A DNA stretch of 62,500 nt from Neocallimastix lanati (nom. inval.) (taxonomy: Eukaryota; Neocallimastigomycota; Neocallimastigomycetes; Neocallimastigales; Neocallimastigaceae). Under the pieces are notes generated by a model. That model saw nothing but the letters and a program-made list of their open reading frames with translations, searched no databases and had not been told where the DNA came from. Every line of letters starts with the position of its first letter. The stretch's first letter is position 1. Position numbers and translations under genes: made by a program. The stretch spans positions 1,570,001 to 1,632,500 of the forward strand of contig JACVTC010000017.1 in the NCBI GenBank assembly GCA_016946835.1. Direction: 5' to 3'. Below are positions 24,163-39,859 of this stretch, piece after piece.

Positions 24163-25543
24163 AATTATTGATTAACAATAATGATTGGTCATTTCCAGAT
24201 AATAATAAACTATAGTTCCATAAAAATTTGACATAAAACAAAATGAAAGAAATATATTATTAAAAAAATTAAGAGATATATAAAATTAATAAAAAAAAAA
24301 AATAAAATATAAATATAAATAACAAAAAATATTGAATCTAAAATAATTAATAATGCTTTTTTTTCCTTATTTTTATAATATAAATATATATATGTATATT
24401 TTTTAATACATGTTACAACATAAAATACATATTGATTCATGTAACATAAAATTAAAATAGTGTTATTATTGTCTTTCAATTTAACTAAAACATTACCTAT
24501 TTTATCTGGTTTAATTTTAAACAATATGAATGTTAAAAATAAAAAATTAATAAAACTTAATTTCATATATGTAATATTATTTTCAAATAACAATTATAAG
24601 AAATCAACTTTTAATGTCTCCAAAAGATGAAAAAAATTAAAAGAGTTTTGTTAGTGTTGATGTTAATATTAGAAAATGTATTTTATTATTTCTATTTAAA
24701 TTTAATTTTTAAAATTTTTTGATATTTCTATATCTTTAATATATTCATTATTATTAATTAATATGTAATTTTTATTTTAATAAAGAAATTTAAAAAAGTA
24801 TTATTAAATATATATACATATACATCAAGTCAAGGAAAACAACGTTCATCGAATAAACTAATGATAGGTCATCTGTACAATTTATGTCAGCGTTGGTACA
24901 CTATATACATAATTTTTAAAATATATAAATATATATTTACTTTTAATTGAAAGATAATATTTAAATTTATTAATTTTTTATTATTATTTTATTATAATTT
25001 TATATAATTTAATTGAAACTAAATTCTGTTATCACAAATGGTAATATATTTTTTATAATTATGTTTATTATTCTTTTACATTAACTAACTTATATTTTTG
25101 AACTTGGTTTTCCACTTTATTTTACAAATACTTTACATATAAAATATATATATTTTTTTCCACTTTATTTTACAAATACTTAACATATAAAATATATAAA
25201 TATTAATTAGCCTATCCTATATTCAATTTCTTTTAAAAATTATTTTTATATGTATTTTAATTTATTTAACTTTACTATTTAAAGAATTGTTACACAAAAT
25301 AATTTTTGATTATTTATTAATCAATTTTATTTTTATTAGTTACAATGATGATTATAATAAATATCATAAATAATATATTCATATTAATTTTTTTTTTTTT
25401 TTTTTTTTTGAAATTTATAAAATTAATATATAAATTATATATACAAATTATTTTAATTATTTTAATGGCAATAATATCAATAAATAAATAATTTATATAA
25501 ATAATAATATATATTTTATAAAAAATGAAAAAATTATTTAAAT
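22936..25543. other. AT-rich spacer with one GC-enriched island
   Basis: Repeated AAAATTAAAATTAAAAT motifs and long A, T and (AT)n tracts fill 22936-23600. A GC-enriched island lies at 23631-23790. Short plus- or minus-strand frames around 24050-24600 give Phe/Ile/Tyr-rich translations; one begins MKLSFINFLFLTFILF and looks like a signal peptide, but no coding partner exon follows. A short richer stretch near 24825-24905 reads SSQGKQRSSNKLMIGHLYN on the plus strand and may be a relic. No gene is called. Confidence 0.5.
23631..23790 (-). pseudogene. Coding-like relic of about 43 codons
   Basis: On the minus strand a frame runs through LLGPRKFFNRDLSRKFFWRV and then LSSQNIKSGKKTLSKVNESYY to a TAA. 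It abuts a run of about 32 A on the plus strand, as does the island at 1679-1850. Base composition and residue use are unlike the flanks. It is too short to assign and may be the terminal part of a retroelement. Confidence 0.25.
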
Positions 25544-28455
<2,912 letters not shown>

Positions 28456-28683
28456 TTTAATATTCAATATTCTAAAGATAGATTGTAATAAAATATTAAT
28501 GATCAATAGCCTTCTTATTATGATAGCATATAAATAAGTTCAAATTTGCTTTTTATTATTAATGTATAATAAGTCTTATTAAAAAACAAAATATAAACAT
28601 ACATATATATTTAATAAGTTGGAAATTATATTTAATATAGTCACTTTGTTATTATTACTATCATGTTTTTTAAAAAATAAAAA

Positions 28684-28717
<34 letters not shown>

Positions 28718-30160
28718 ATATTTAATTAAATATTAAATTATAAATAAGAAGAAAAGAAAAATATATATATATATATATTTACTTAGAAATCCAAGTTTTA
28801 TTTTATTATTATTATTAAAAATGAATATTTTTTGTTTTTATCAAAAACAACTTAGTAAAATTATCAGAATTTTAAATTGTATATTCCTGTTATTTATTTT
28901 TTTTTTTTATTTTATTTTTTTTTTTTATTTCGTTTATTTGTAATATATCCTCTTTCAAAAAAATTATTTTCACAAATTCATGATTTTCAGATTATTATTA
29001 AAATATTATTTTCTACTTATTCGAATATATTATCTTTATAATTTGGTTTCTGTTCCAGTATTTTATAATTGTTAGTTTTCCTTATATATACATATATATA
29101 TATATATTTTTTTTTGTAATTAAGAAAAATTGTACAATTAATATTAACTACTATTGGAAAATTGTTTATATAAAATATATATCAATGTGATAAATGAAAT
29201 TTCTTAAAAAGAGTTCAGATTTTTGTGAATTGTGATTTCTTTTTTTTTAATATCCTGAAATAAAAGATATATATCTAAATCATAAAAATCTATTTTCGAA
29301 TAAATGTAATTTATAACATATTTTATTAGTTAAATTTAAAAAATATATATATATATTATATCATTCAAATTTCATTTTCAAAAATATAATTATCCATCTT
29401 TTAAATTAACTCTAATCAATTACCTGTTTATTAATGAAATTCTTAATTATAAAAAAAAAAATAACAAAATTACAAAATTGAAAACTTCTAATTATCATAA
29501 TTTTTAAAACATAAATGAATGTTTTAATTATTATATATATATATATATATAAGTTAATATTAATTAATCACAAATAATTTACATTTTGTTATAAAAAAAA
29601 ATTCAATTTTTTCGATTCAATATAAATTTGAAAAAAAAAAAAATATAAATAAATTATGAAAATAATAATAATAATAATAATTTATTTATTTCATTTAAAT
29701 TATCAATTAAAAAATAATATTATTATATAAAACTTTTAATTAATATTATTTTTCAATGATATATACATTTAATAATTTGATGAATTTTAATTTACTATTC
29801 ATACTTTACAAAGAAAATAAATATTTTTTAACATATTAATAATGTTAAATTAATTTACACTTCAAAAAATTAGTATATTTATTTATTAACTTTTATTTTT
29901 TATTTTTATTTAATAAATAATTATAAAATAATGTCATATAACAGTTACGTTTTTCAAATTACTCTTTATTGTCGTGTATATACTTTTTTGTATCTATCTT
30001 TTCTTTAAATATTTATTTATTTTATTAATATATCTATTTACTTAATAAATTTATTAATATTATTATTATTATTATTATTATTGATATTTTATTATAATTT
30101 TTACATAAATTTATTATTATATATATATTTATTTATTAATTAAATACTTTTCTTATAATT

Positions 30161-30191
<31 letters not shown>

Positions 30192-30685
30192 TTAATATTT
30201 ATTATATATATTTAAATTATAAATTATATATTATTCATTTATTTTTTATTTTATTGTTTATATTTTTTATTTAAATCATAAATAATTTTCATTGTCCATA
30301 ATAAAATTTTAAAAAGATAACAATAAATTATATTAATTAAATTTTAAATTTTTTAAATTGAATTATTAATGATTCCTTATTATTGTCCATAATAATAAAA
30401 TAATATTTAAAAAAAAAATAACAATTTATATATAAATTATGTTTAATTAAATTTTAAATTATCAATGTTTCCTTATTATTATTAAAACTTTTTTAATCAT
30501 TAAATATTTTTAAACTTTTTTTTTTTTTATAATATCACCAAAATAAAAATATCAATTATATGCAAATGAAACTTTAAAAATATTATTAAATTTAAAATGT
30601 TGAAAATTCATTATAATTCTTTTGATTTTAAATAGAGAAAATATTTAATAAACGCCTTATTATCTAGTTTTATAAATTTAATGAG

Positions 30686-30723
<38 letters not shown>

Positions 30724-31603
30724 TTTTTGCTTTTTTGCTTAATAATTCTTTGAAAAACACATTTTAAACATCATATATACACTATTTTAAAATTTATTTG
30801 TAAAATGAAAAAAAAAAAAAAAAAAAAAAAACTTTAAAATAATTTAATTTATTGAATAAAATCTTCTTTAATGGAGAAACATTTTTTGATCAAAACTATA
30901 ATCAAATGAAAATAATAAAATCATTGGAAAATTATTATTCTGTAAAAATAAATTAATTTGAAAAAATAAAAAAAAAATAAAATAAAATAATTACATTAGT
31001 AATATATTTTAACTTAAGAAAATTTCAAATATTGGATATATTTATGATGCAATTACTTCTATATGTAATTTTTAGTAATAAAATAAGTTATTTATTTAGC
31101 TTATAACTTTATTAGATATAATGTAATTATTATATTTATTATACTTTTTTAATTTTTTAAAATTTTGAAGAGTTATTCTATATTGTATAATTTAAAAAGA
31201 ATGACCTTTCTTTGATATTCTAATAATCTCTAAGGAACTTTTAAATTTAAAATTAGCTCATATCTTAATCAGATATAATATTTAAGTTTTATAGAATTAT
31301 TTCTAATAAAAAAATATCGAAAGTTCTTAAATCAATTAATATTAACTTTGTTATGTTCCCACTTCACAATACCTCAGTTAATATATATTCAAATAAGAAG
31401 AAAAAAACATTTGTATTAATTTAATAAATAATATATATTATTTATTAATTCTATAGAACTAAATGAAATAATACGTATATTTTAATTTTAAATTATATAT
31501 ATATATATAATTTAAAATTATAATATACATTTTAGCTTTATCTAAATACTAATTTTGGAGAATATTTTTTTTATATAATCTTCAATTATGAGGTTATACC
31601 TTT

Positions 31604-31640
<37 letters not shown>

Positions 31641-31745
31641 AAAATTTTTTAAAGAATTTTTTTTAAGGGATTAACAATTATTATTTAAGCTATTCATAAA
31701 AAAAATATGGTATTAACAATTATTACTTTATTAAGCTATTAAACA

Positions 31746-31785
<40 letters not shown>

Positions 31786-31815
31786 TAACTATTATAAAAA
31801 TAATTAGTATTAGAA
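28456..31815. other. Gene-free AT desert
   Basis: About 3.4 kb without a supportable exon. It shows TTTA and ATT microsatellites (30060-30080, 30163-30195), a T run at about 30688-30720, an imperfect AT palindrome at about 31473-31526 (GTATATT ... AATATAC ends) and an A run at about 31603-31638. A plus-strand frame near 30850-30955 (IFFNGETFFDQNYNQMKIIK) stays open for about 45 codons but has no partner and is not called. Confidence 0.55.
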
Positions 31816-32607
31816 TGATTATTTCTATTGAAATTGTAGCTACTGTTATTGTTTTATTTTTAAAAATAATACTACAACTTCTATTAAAATATAATGATAT
31901 TAGAATTATTTCTATTATTATCTTTATAACAAATCAGAACTGGGATTATAACTATTTCTATTATTCTATTATTATTAAGAATATCGTTTTAACTAAAATT
32001 AATATCATTATTTCTATTGATATTTTATCTTATAATTTATATTTTAGTACAATTATATGTAATATATTAATTTATAATTATTGTAATGTTTTAATAACTA
32101 TTATTTTTAAAATATATTTTAGTACAATTATATGTAATATATTAATTTATAATTATTGTAATGTTTTAATAACTATTATTTTTAAAATATATTTTAGTAC
32201 AATTATATGTAATATATTAATTTATAATTATTGTAATGTTTTAATAACTATTATTTTTAAAAATAATACTACAACTTATATTAAAATATAATGATATTAG
32301 AATTATTTCTATTATTTGATTATTTCTATTGAAATTGTAGCTACTGTTATTGTTTTATTTTTAAAAATAATACTACAACTTCTATTAAAATATAATGATA
32401 TTAGAATTCTTTCTATTATTATCTCTATAACAAATCAGAACTGGGATTATAACTATTTCTATTATTCTATTATTATTAAGAATATCGTTTTTAACTAATA
32501 TTAATATCATTATTTCTATTGATATTTTATCTTATAATTTATATTTTAGTACAATTATATGTAATATATTAATTTATAATTATTGTAATGTTTTAATAAC
32601 TATTATA
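31816..32607 (+). repeat. Local duplication enclosing a triplicated 75-bp unit
   Basis: A block beginning GATTATTTCTATTGAAATTG at 31816 recurs at 32318 with only a few differences over about 225 bases. The first copy ends in three perfect head-to-tail copies of a 75-bp unit starting ATTTTAGTACAATTATATG (32041, 32116, 32191); the second copy has one (32543). Because 75 is divisible by three, the array stays open as a protein frame, but the translation is Ile/Tyr/Asn simple sequence and is not considered a gene. A sub-block with AATAATACTACAACTT occurs three times. Confidence 0.9.
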
Positions 32608-33862
32608 ATTTATATCATAAATATTTGTATTAAAGTATGAAAAACAATTCAGCATATGATTACTTAAATTTAATATAATCTATTATGTTTTATTTATAAA
32701 GTTATAAAAGTATTGGTAGATTATAAACTTTTTTTATATAATTCAATGAATGTTATAAATTAAGATTAAAATAAAAATAAAGATAAAAATAAAAAAAAAA
32801 AAAAAAATTAAAATTAAAATTAATAAATGAAAAAAAATAAATTAAATAGTGAAGAAAAATTGTAAAAAAAGAAAAATATATAATTATATGTAAATAATAT
32901 TGGTTTTAAAATTACAAAAAAAAAAAAAAATAGCAATAAATTAATTTAGCAAACAATATAGTACATAATTAATTTTGCCAATAAATTTATTAATTATAAG
33001 TCTTTTGAAAATCTAGTCAATTTATTTGGATTTATATAATTTTTTTTTTTTTTTTTCTAATTTTATTTCACATTTTTTTTTTTTTTTAGTATTTATTGTT
33101 ATTAATTAATTAATTAATCAATTATGTGATATGTGATAGTAACTAAAATAAAAATTTTGAAATATAAATATATTAATATGTTAATTTTGAAATATTTATA
33201 TAATAATAAATTATTTGTTGTAACCAAGAAACTCTAATTATTAATAATTTTTATTTAATATTTAATTAAAATATATCGAATAAATAAATTATTAATAAAT
33301 AATTATTAATATATCATAATAAACCATATTAAAATTTATTAACGGGCCCTATAATTATTCTTTTTAAGATATAATTAAATTTATTATTTATTACACAAAC
33401 AAATTTTAATAGGATAAAAATAGCTGAATATAAATACTTATTTAATGTTTCATCATTTTTTTTTCTTCTATTTTTTTTATACTCAACATAAAAAGATTAT
33501 ATTAGAAATTGTAAGGAATAAATATCATTTATATCTATTAGAGAATAAATCTTTCTTTTTAATAAAACTTTAAATACCCAAAATAATATTAGAACTTTCA
33601 TCAATTGTCTAAACTATAATTTCAGCAATTGTAAATAACAATTTATTATAGTTTCAAAGGCAATTCAATATTATTTAGTGGTTTTATAAAAAAAAATAAT
33701 TATATACTTCTGTAATATAAATTACATTAATTTAATTAGAACTATTGTAAAATTATTATATATATATATAAAAAACGAACTTCTGTAATATAAAATAATA
33801 TAATATAATTCGAATTTTATTTTTTTAAATAAATTCTAAAAATAATAATAAAAATAATAAAA
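32608..33862. other. AT-rich spacer before the DPBB membrane protein gene
   Basis: No coding frame. An isolated GGGCCC sits at about 33344. The last few hundred bases should hold the promoter of the downstream gene. TTCTGTAATATAAA occurs twice, near 33710 and 33781. Confidence 0.55.
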
Positions 33863-34145
33863 ATGAAATTCAACGTTTTAATTTTAAGTTTATTATTAAA
33901 CCTTGCTCTTGTTTACTCCAAGAGTACTGAAAAAAACAATGCAAATGTCTTCACTATTAGTTCCTCACCATTATGTGAAACAAAAAAATTAGATAAAAAT
34001 CAAAAGCTTTACTATGCTTCAGTTGTACGTTTAAAAATAAAATATAAATATTCCTTTAAATTTCAATACTAATATATATTTTATTTTTCTTAAATTAAAT
34101 TATATAATATATGTATTTATTTTTTAATAAATTTATATATAATAA

Positions 34146-34177
<32 letters not shown>

Positions 34178-35612
34178 GCCTTCTAAACTTGCTGAAAAGA
34201 GTTGTAATAAATATGTTGTTGCTATGAATGCTGATCCAGCCTCAAAGGGAAAATACAGACTTGGTAAATATTTATTTAAACAAATTAGAAAGAATTAAAA
34301 TAATCCATAGTGTATAATATTAATATATTTTATGCATTTTTTTTTTATATGAATATCAACATATGATCATGCTAAATTTTTATATAAAATTTATACATAT
34401 TTATATATTATTATATAAATATTCCAAAAAATTTCAAAAAAATTTTTTTTTTTTTTGCAATTTATAGTTAAGGCTGCTATCAGAGATGAATGTAAACAAT
34501 GTAGTTCAGAGGAGGTAATGTTTAGTATTAAGGCCTTAAAAGATATTAGTGGTTCAAGAAAGGCTAATATTTTCTGGGCTATTCTCTCAGAAGATGGAGA
34601 ACTTTTCAAAGGACCATTCAAACCAGAATTATCTGATTCTGAAAGAAAGGAACTCCAAAAAATTAGTGGTGAAAAGAGTATTGATGATATTATGGAAAGA
34701 TTTACAGAAATGGCTACTGATATGATTCTTAGTAAGAAGGTTCATGAAAAAGAATTCCCATGGGGTGATGCTAAAGAAAAGAAGACTACTCCAACTAAGT
34801 CATCCAAGAAGAATATCAAGAGTACCGTTATAGTTAAGAAGGTTACTGTTACTGATATTAAGAAGGTTCTTGTTGTTAAGACAAGACCTCAAGTAAATAA
34901 GGTTTCTCCAACCCATGCTTCAATTCCAACTGAAGCTAAGACTGAAGAAAATACTAAAGAAACCACTAACAATGGATCTAGTGCTATTGCTGGTACTGTT
35001 GCTGTTTCTGTTGCTGCTGGTGCTACTTTACTTCTCATTCGTAGAAAATCTGCTAAAAAGAATTACATTTTTGGTGAACCAATTGATGAATATGATAGTA
35101 GCACTGCTAAGAAACTCTACGCTAAGACTAAGGATGGACAACATCTTAAGATTAATATTCCAATTAATGATTTTAGTGATATTGCACACATCCAAATCTT
35201 CTCACCAAATAGAAAAGAATCAATTCCAAATTTAGATGTTTATAACGTCCACAATGAAAGAGCTATTGCCAGTAATAATAACTCCAATGATAGCATTTCT
35301 GTACCACAACCACAAGAACAACCAAAACCCCATCTTCAATTACCAGCTCCATCCAATGACTTCATGCTTGCTTTCAGTCCAATTGAACATCCTGACATTG
35401 CTGCTCTTCCAAAGGAAAACATTGGTAACTACGACTGTACCAAAATTACTTCCCGTATTACTGATGATCCATACCTTACTCAATACAATGGTGATGATAA
35501 TCAAGAAATTTACAGTTCAGTTCCAAAGGAGATGAATAAAGTTTACGCCAACAATTCTAGAGAAACCTCTACAGATATTTTACTTGAATATGTTGAAGAA
35601 GAAGAATATTAA
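33863..35612 (+). CDS. Single-pass membrane protein with a double-psi beta-barrel-like ectodomain
   Basis: Three exons (33863-34024, 34179-34263, 34468-35612) give 463 residues. Residues 1-19 are a signal peptide (MKFNVLILSLLLNLALVYS). The ectodomain (about 35-140) has SCNKYVVAMNAD, then AAIRDECKQCSSEEVMFSIKAL and ANIFWAIL, the order of strands and the D-E-C-x-x-C turn seen in barwin/RlpA-like double-psi barrels. A Lys/Thr/Val-rich stalk follows, then a transmembrane helix (about 253-274, AIAGTVAVSVAAGATLLLI) with a basic stop-transfer RRKSAKK and a 190-residue cytoplasmic tail rich in Pro, Asp and Asn ending EEEEY. Known double-psi barrel proteins of this type bind cell-wall polysaccharide; here the tail suggests wall sensing or anchoring, which is inference. 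The codons are noticeably richer in C and G than in neighbouring genes, suggesting high expression. Confidence 0.75.
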
Positions 35613-36041
35613 TTAAATAATGTACATTAAATAGCTATGAATTAATTATATAAAAAAAGAATATTCATTTTATCCTTATGTTTTAATTTATATCAAGAAA
35701 TTGTTTATAAATACTAAATTAAAAATTATTTATAATTATTTATAATTATTTTTAACATTTAATTTTAAACTATTAATAAAATAATAATAATAAAATAATA
35801 AAAAATAAAAAAAATAGAAATAAAAATTATAATAAAATTAATAATAATATATATATATTTATTTCTTTCTATAATAAAATTATTTATGAAAGAATATTTT
35901 TTTCTGCAATATTCGTGAAAGAATATATGTCTTGATTTGGCATATTTTTTTCTGCAATATTCGTGAAAGAATATATGTCTTGATTTGGCAAACTATGGGG
36001 TTAAAAATTATAATATAGATTTTTAAAATAAATGAACTTTA
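35613..36041. other. Spacer with a 48-bp tandem duplication
   Basis: Simple AT-rich sequence except for 35894-35989, where a 48-bp unit (starting ATATTTTTTTCTGCAATATT and ending CTTGATTTGGC) occurs twice without a mismatch. Confidence 0.8.
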
Positions 36042-36965
36042 CATTTCGGAATGTAGCTAATAAATAAAAATTTAATTCGTAATTAAAGCATTATATATTT
36101 AATTTTTTTTCAATAATATAAAAAATAAATTTTTAAAACTAGAAATAAGTACAAAATGGGTTATTTTTTTTCTATCACTTTTTTTTTTTTTTTTTTTTTT
36201 TAAATTTTAGGCATCAAAAAATTTTCGCATAATCAAAAAAAAAAAAAAAAAAACGAATTAAATAAATAACTAAATAATAAATAAAACAAATAATAAAAAA
36301 TCAACTTAAATAAATTAATAATAGATTGTAAAAAAAAAAAAAAATAATCAAAAGAACTTAAATAAATTAATAATAGATTGTAAAAAAAAAAAAATAATCA
36401 AAAGAACAAACTATTAAAAATAAAAAATATAAATTTAAAATCATTTTTTTTTATTATATCTTTAATATTAAATATTATTATTAAATATTTATGGGGAGAG
36501 CGCGTTTCGGAACCGCACGTGAAAGATATAAGCCACATGTTTTTTGAGATGGCGTATTATATATAAATTTTTTTATATAAATAAATAATTAAATAATAAT
36601 TAAATAAATATTTTATTTTATAATAATTTCATAATTTAATATATATATTATTATTAAATAAATGAATAAATTAATAAATAAAAAAAATTTTTTCAGAATA
36701 TGGCGAATTATATATATTTGTAAATCATCAATTTTTTTGAAATATATCACATTTTAAATATTTTTAATAATTATTTTTTCAAAGAAATTATATGTGCCAT
36801 ATTATTTAATGTTTTAAATATTATATTCATAAATAAAAATTTATAAAAAATAATATAAGCCGTGTTTCGAATGAAAAATTATGTAAAAATTTAAGCCGCT
36901 CTTACATAAACACTTATTTAAGTACGCCACAATTCAATTCAAATAAAGCTACTCGTTCCGAAATG
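36042..36965. mobile_element. Candidate non-autonomous element with short inverted ends
   Basis: The left end, CATTTCGGAATGTAGC (36042-36057), is matched in inverted orientation by GCTACTCGTTCCGAAATG (36948-36965). Between them no frame is open, but GC-containing motifs recur in an otherwise AT-only background: TTTCGGAA (36044, 36505 and inverted at 36955), TAAGCC (about 36529, 36857, 36890), and ATGGCGWATTATATATA (about 36549 and 36704, with a related inverted GTACGCCAC at about 36922). Two tandem 50-bp blocks ending AATCAAAAGAAC lie at about 36305-36406. It could be a MITE-like element, a structured RNA locus, or a chromosomal regulatory site. No target-site duplication is evident. Confidence 0.35.
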
Positions 36966-37942
36966 CAACACTCACTTTTAAAATATTTTAATGATATTAT
37001 ATATATATATTTTTTTTTCTCATGGTGTAACTTTTATTGAAAATGTTCATTGATTAATATTATTTTTAACTTTATGTTTATTTTAAATAAAGCAGCTCTA
37101 CAATTCAAGAAGTAAATATAAATTAGATAATTTGAATTTTCATGGAATTATATATTTAAAACATTATTATATGAGTTTGTATATATATATTTATATATTA
37201 ATATTAAAACATTATAATATGTGTTTATATATATTTATATATTAATATTAACATTTTTATTAAAATTTATATTATACCTTATAAATATTTTTTTAAATTT
37301 TATTATTAATAAGTAAAAACGAAAACTATAATTTTACATAAATTTTATTATTAATAAATAAAATAACCAAATAATCTTTTAAATTTAATTCACTATCAAT
37401 AATAATAAATTTAACTGAATAGTTTAACCACATAATTTAATTAATAAAATGAAAAAAATATTGATAAAAAAAAATTATTGTATTTCTGAAATAATTCTTC
37501 ATTCATAATATAAAATTTTTGTACCTTTAAATAATTAATGAATGAGAAATTTTGTTTAAATATTTAATATATATATATTTTTTATTCAAGTAACTAATAT
37601 AATAATAAAAATTAATAAAAAAAGGTCATTTTATATATGATCCAGATACATAAAAAAATAATTAGAGTTGATGATTATTTAATAGATATAAATATATAAA
37701 TAAAATTAACTATTATTTAATAATTTTAAATTATAATTTTAATAATGATAAAAAAAAAGGACATATAATTTTATTCATTCATTATTACTTAAAATTACAA
37801 AAATAGGAACGATTAATTTTATTATCTTTATTTCAAGTAAAAATTAATTATTCCTTGTATTTTAATTTCCAATCTTTAACATTTTTATTTATATATAAAT
37901 AAGTTTGAATAATTTTGACTTCTATTATCATTTATATTATTG

Positions 37943-37973
<31 letters not shown>

Positions 37974-38775
37974 AATTATTAATTGAAACTTATTTTTATT
38001 ATTATTAATCATAAATTTATGCTTAGTATGCTATATATATTAATATATGTTACATATATTAATATAATATTTTTTTTTCTTTTTTTTTTTTTTTTGGTTT
38101 AATACCATTCCATAAATATTATTTTGGAATGGTATATTATTTTTTTATTTTTTTTTTTGAATATTCATTTAGAAATTTTTTTATTATTAATTAAATTTGT
38201 TAAAATTTATTTCATTGATTTCAATTTAATTAAACTAATATATTACATTATATTAAAATATATTACATGTAAACAATAAATAGACCAATATATTATCAAT
38301 ATAATATATCAATATATTATTTAATTGGATTTGATTTTATATTAAAAAATTTTTTTTCTTATTTATTTTTTTTTTATTGTTTATCTTTTAATAATCAAAA
38401 CTAATCCAATTAAATTATTAAAAAAAAAAAAAAAATAATACAATAAAGGAAAATTCAATCTTAAGAATAATTAATCTTTAAAAATAAAGTAATATTTAAA
38501 TTAAATAATTAAATAAAGCAAAACAAAAACAACAACAAAATATATATATATATATTTTAAATTTTAATAAAATAACAAAAGTTTAAAAAAAAAAAAATTA
38601 AAAATAATAATTGCAATCTATTAATCAGAAGTAATTTTAATAAAAAAGGAAAAAAAAAATAAAATATATATATATATATTTATATACTTTTTAAAATTTT
38701 TTATCCTTTTTTTTTTTTTTTTTTTTTTCTTTTCATTGTTATTTTAAAAAGAAATAAATCATAAATATAATAAAA
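36966..38775. other. AT-rich spacer before the RING-H2 gene
   Basis: No coding frame. A perfect 10-bp inverted repeat (ATACCATTCC at 38102-38111, GGAATGGTAT at 38126-38135) stands out within the upstream region of the RING-H2 gene. The rest is A/T tracts and (AT)n. Confidence 0.6.
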
Positions 38776-39808
38776 ATGGAATCTAATAACAATAATAATA
38801 GTGAAAATAATTCTGGAACTGGTAATATTAGAAGTACTACCACTTATTCATTTACTTTACCAACTCAAACTTATACAACCACTACCACTTCTGAAGATCC
38901 AGAAAATCAAACTACAACTACAACAACAGTTGAAACCACTATTGAACAAGAAGTTGAACATATAGAAGAAGTAGAAGAAGTAAATGAAGAAATTGAAGAG
39001 GAAGAACCAGAATTTACTGTTGATGAACCAAGTGATGATGAAGGAAATGAATCCTCAGAACAACCAAATCAAAATAGTGAAAATTCTAATAATGCTAACA
39101 ACACAAATACTAATCAACAAAGTGGTTTCACTGCCAATCAACAAACATATACAAGTGCAAATGCTAGTAATCTTAATAATATTATTAATGAAATTTTAAG
39201 AAATACTTTATCAGGAGTAGGAAATATTTCAGGAACACCAAGGTAGAAATAAAAAAATAAAAAAAAAATAAATTATTAAATATTTTATATTATATATATA
39301 ATCAAAAGAAAAAAAAAAAAAAAAAGAAAAAAGATTGTTTTTTTTTTAGTGTAATATAAAGAATTTAAAATATATTTTTTTTTTTTTAAAATATTTTAAA
39401 TTCTTTATATTACACTGAAAAAAAAAAACAATTGTTATATTTATTTTTCGAAAATTAAATTGAAATAAAAAAACAAAAATATGCTTATAAAACATTTTTT
39501 TTTTATGAATATAAATTATTTATTTATTATATAGAGCTTATAATGTTGAAATTCCTCAAAATGGAAATCATGAAGTTAGGTATGTTAAAATAATTAATAT
39601 AATCCTTTTATATATATATTTGTACTTTTTAAATTTAAATAATAAATCAAATTATATATATACTTTTTTTTCACATACATATATTTTAATATTATAATAT
39701 TATATAATTAACCATAAAAATTATTATTTTATTATATCATCTTGTAACATATAAAATATAAATTTTTTACATCAAAATTTACAATGTTGATTTGAAACAA
39801 ATTTCTTA

Positions 39809-39859
<51 letters not shown>

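Noticed and set aside
24050-24593. Two overlapping minus-strand frames, one with a signal-peptide-like start (MKLSFINFLFLTF)
   Set aside because: Mostly Phe/Tyr/Ile simple sequence; a possible donor follows the hydrophobic start but no coding exon can be joined.
30845-30960. 45-codon plus-strand frame containing FFNGETFFDQNYNQ
   Set aside because: Protein-like but isolated; no start context, acceptor or partner exon supports a gene.
31815-32498. 158- and 60-codon plus-strand frames
   Set aside because: They are translations of the 75-bp tandem repeat and its duplicated block. The Ile/Tyr/Asn composition shows no protein character.
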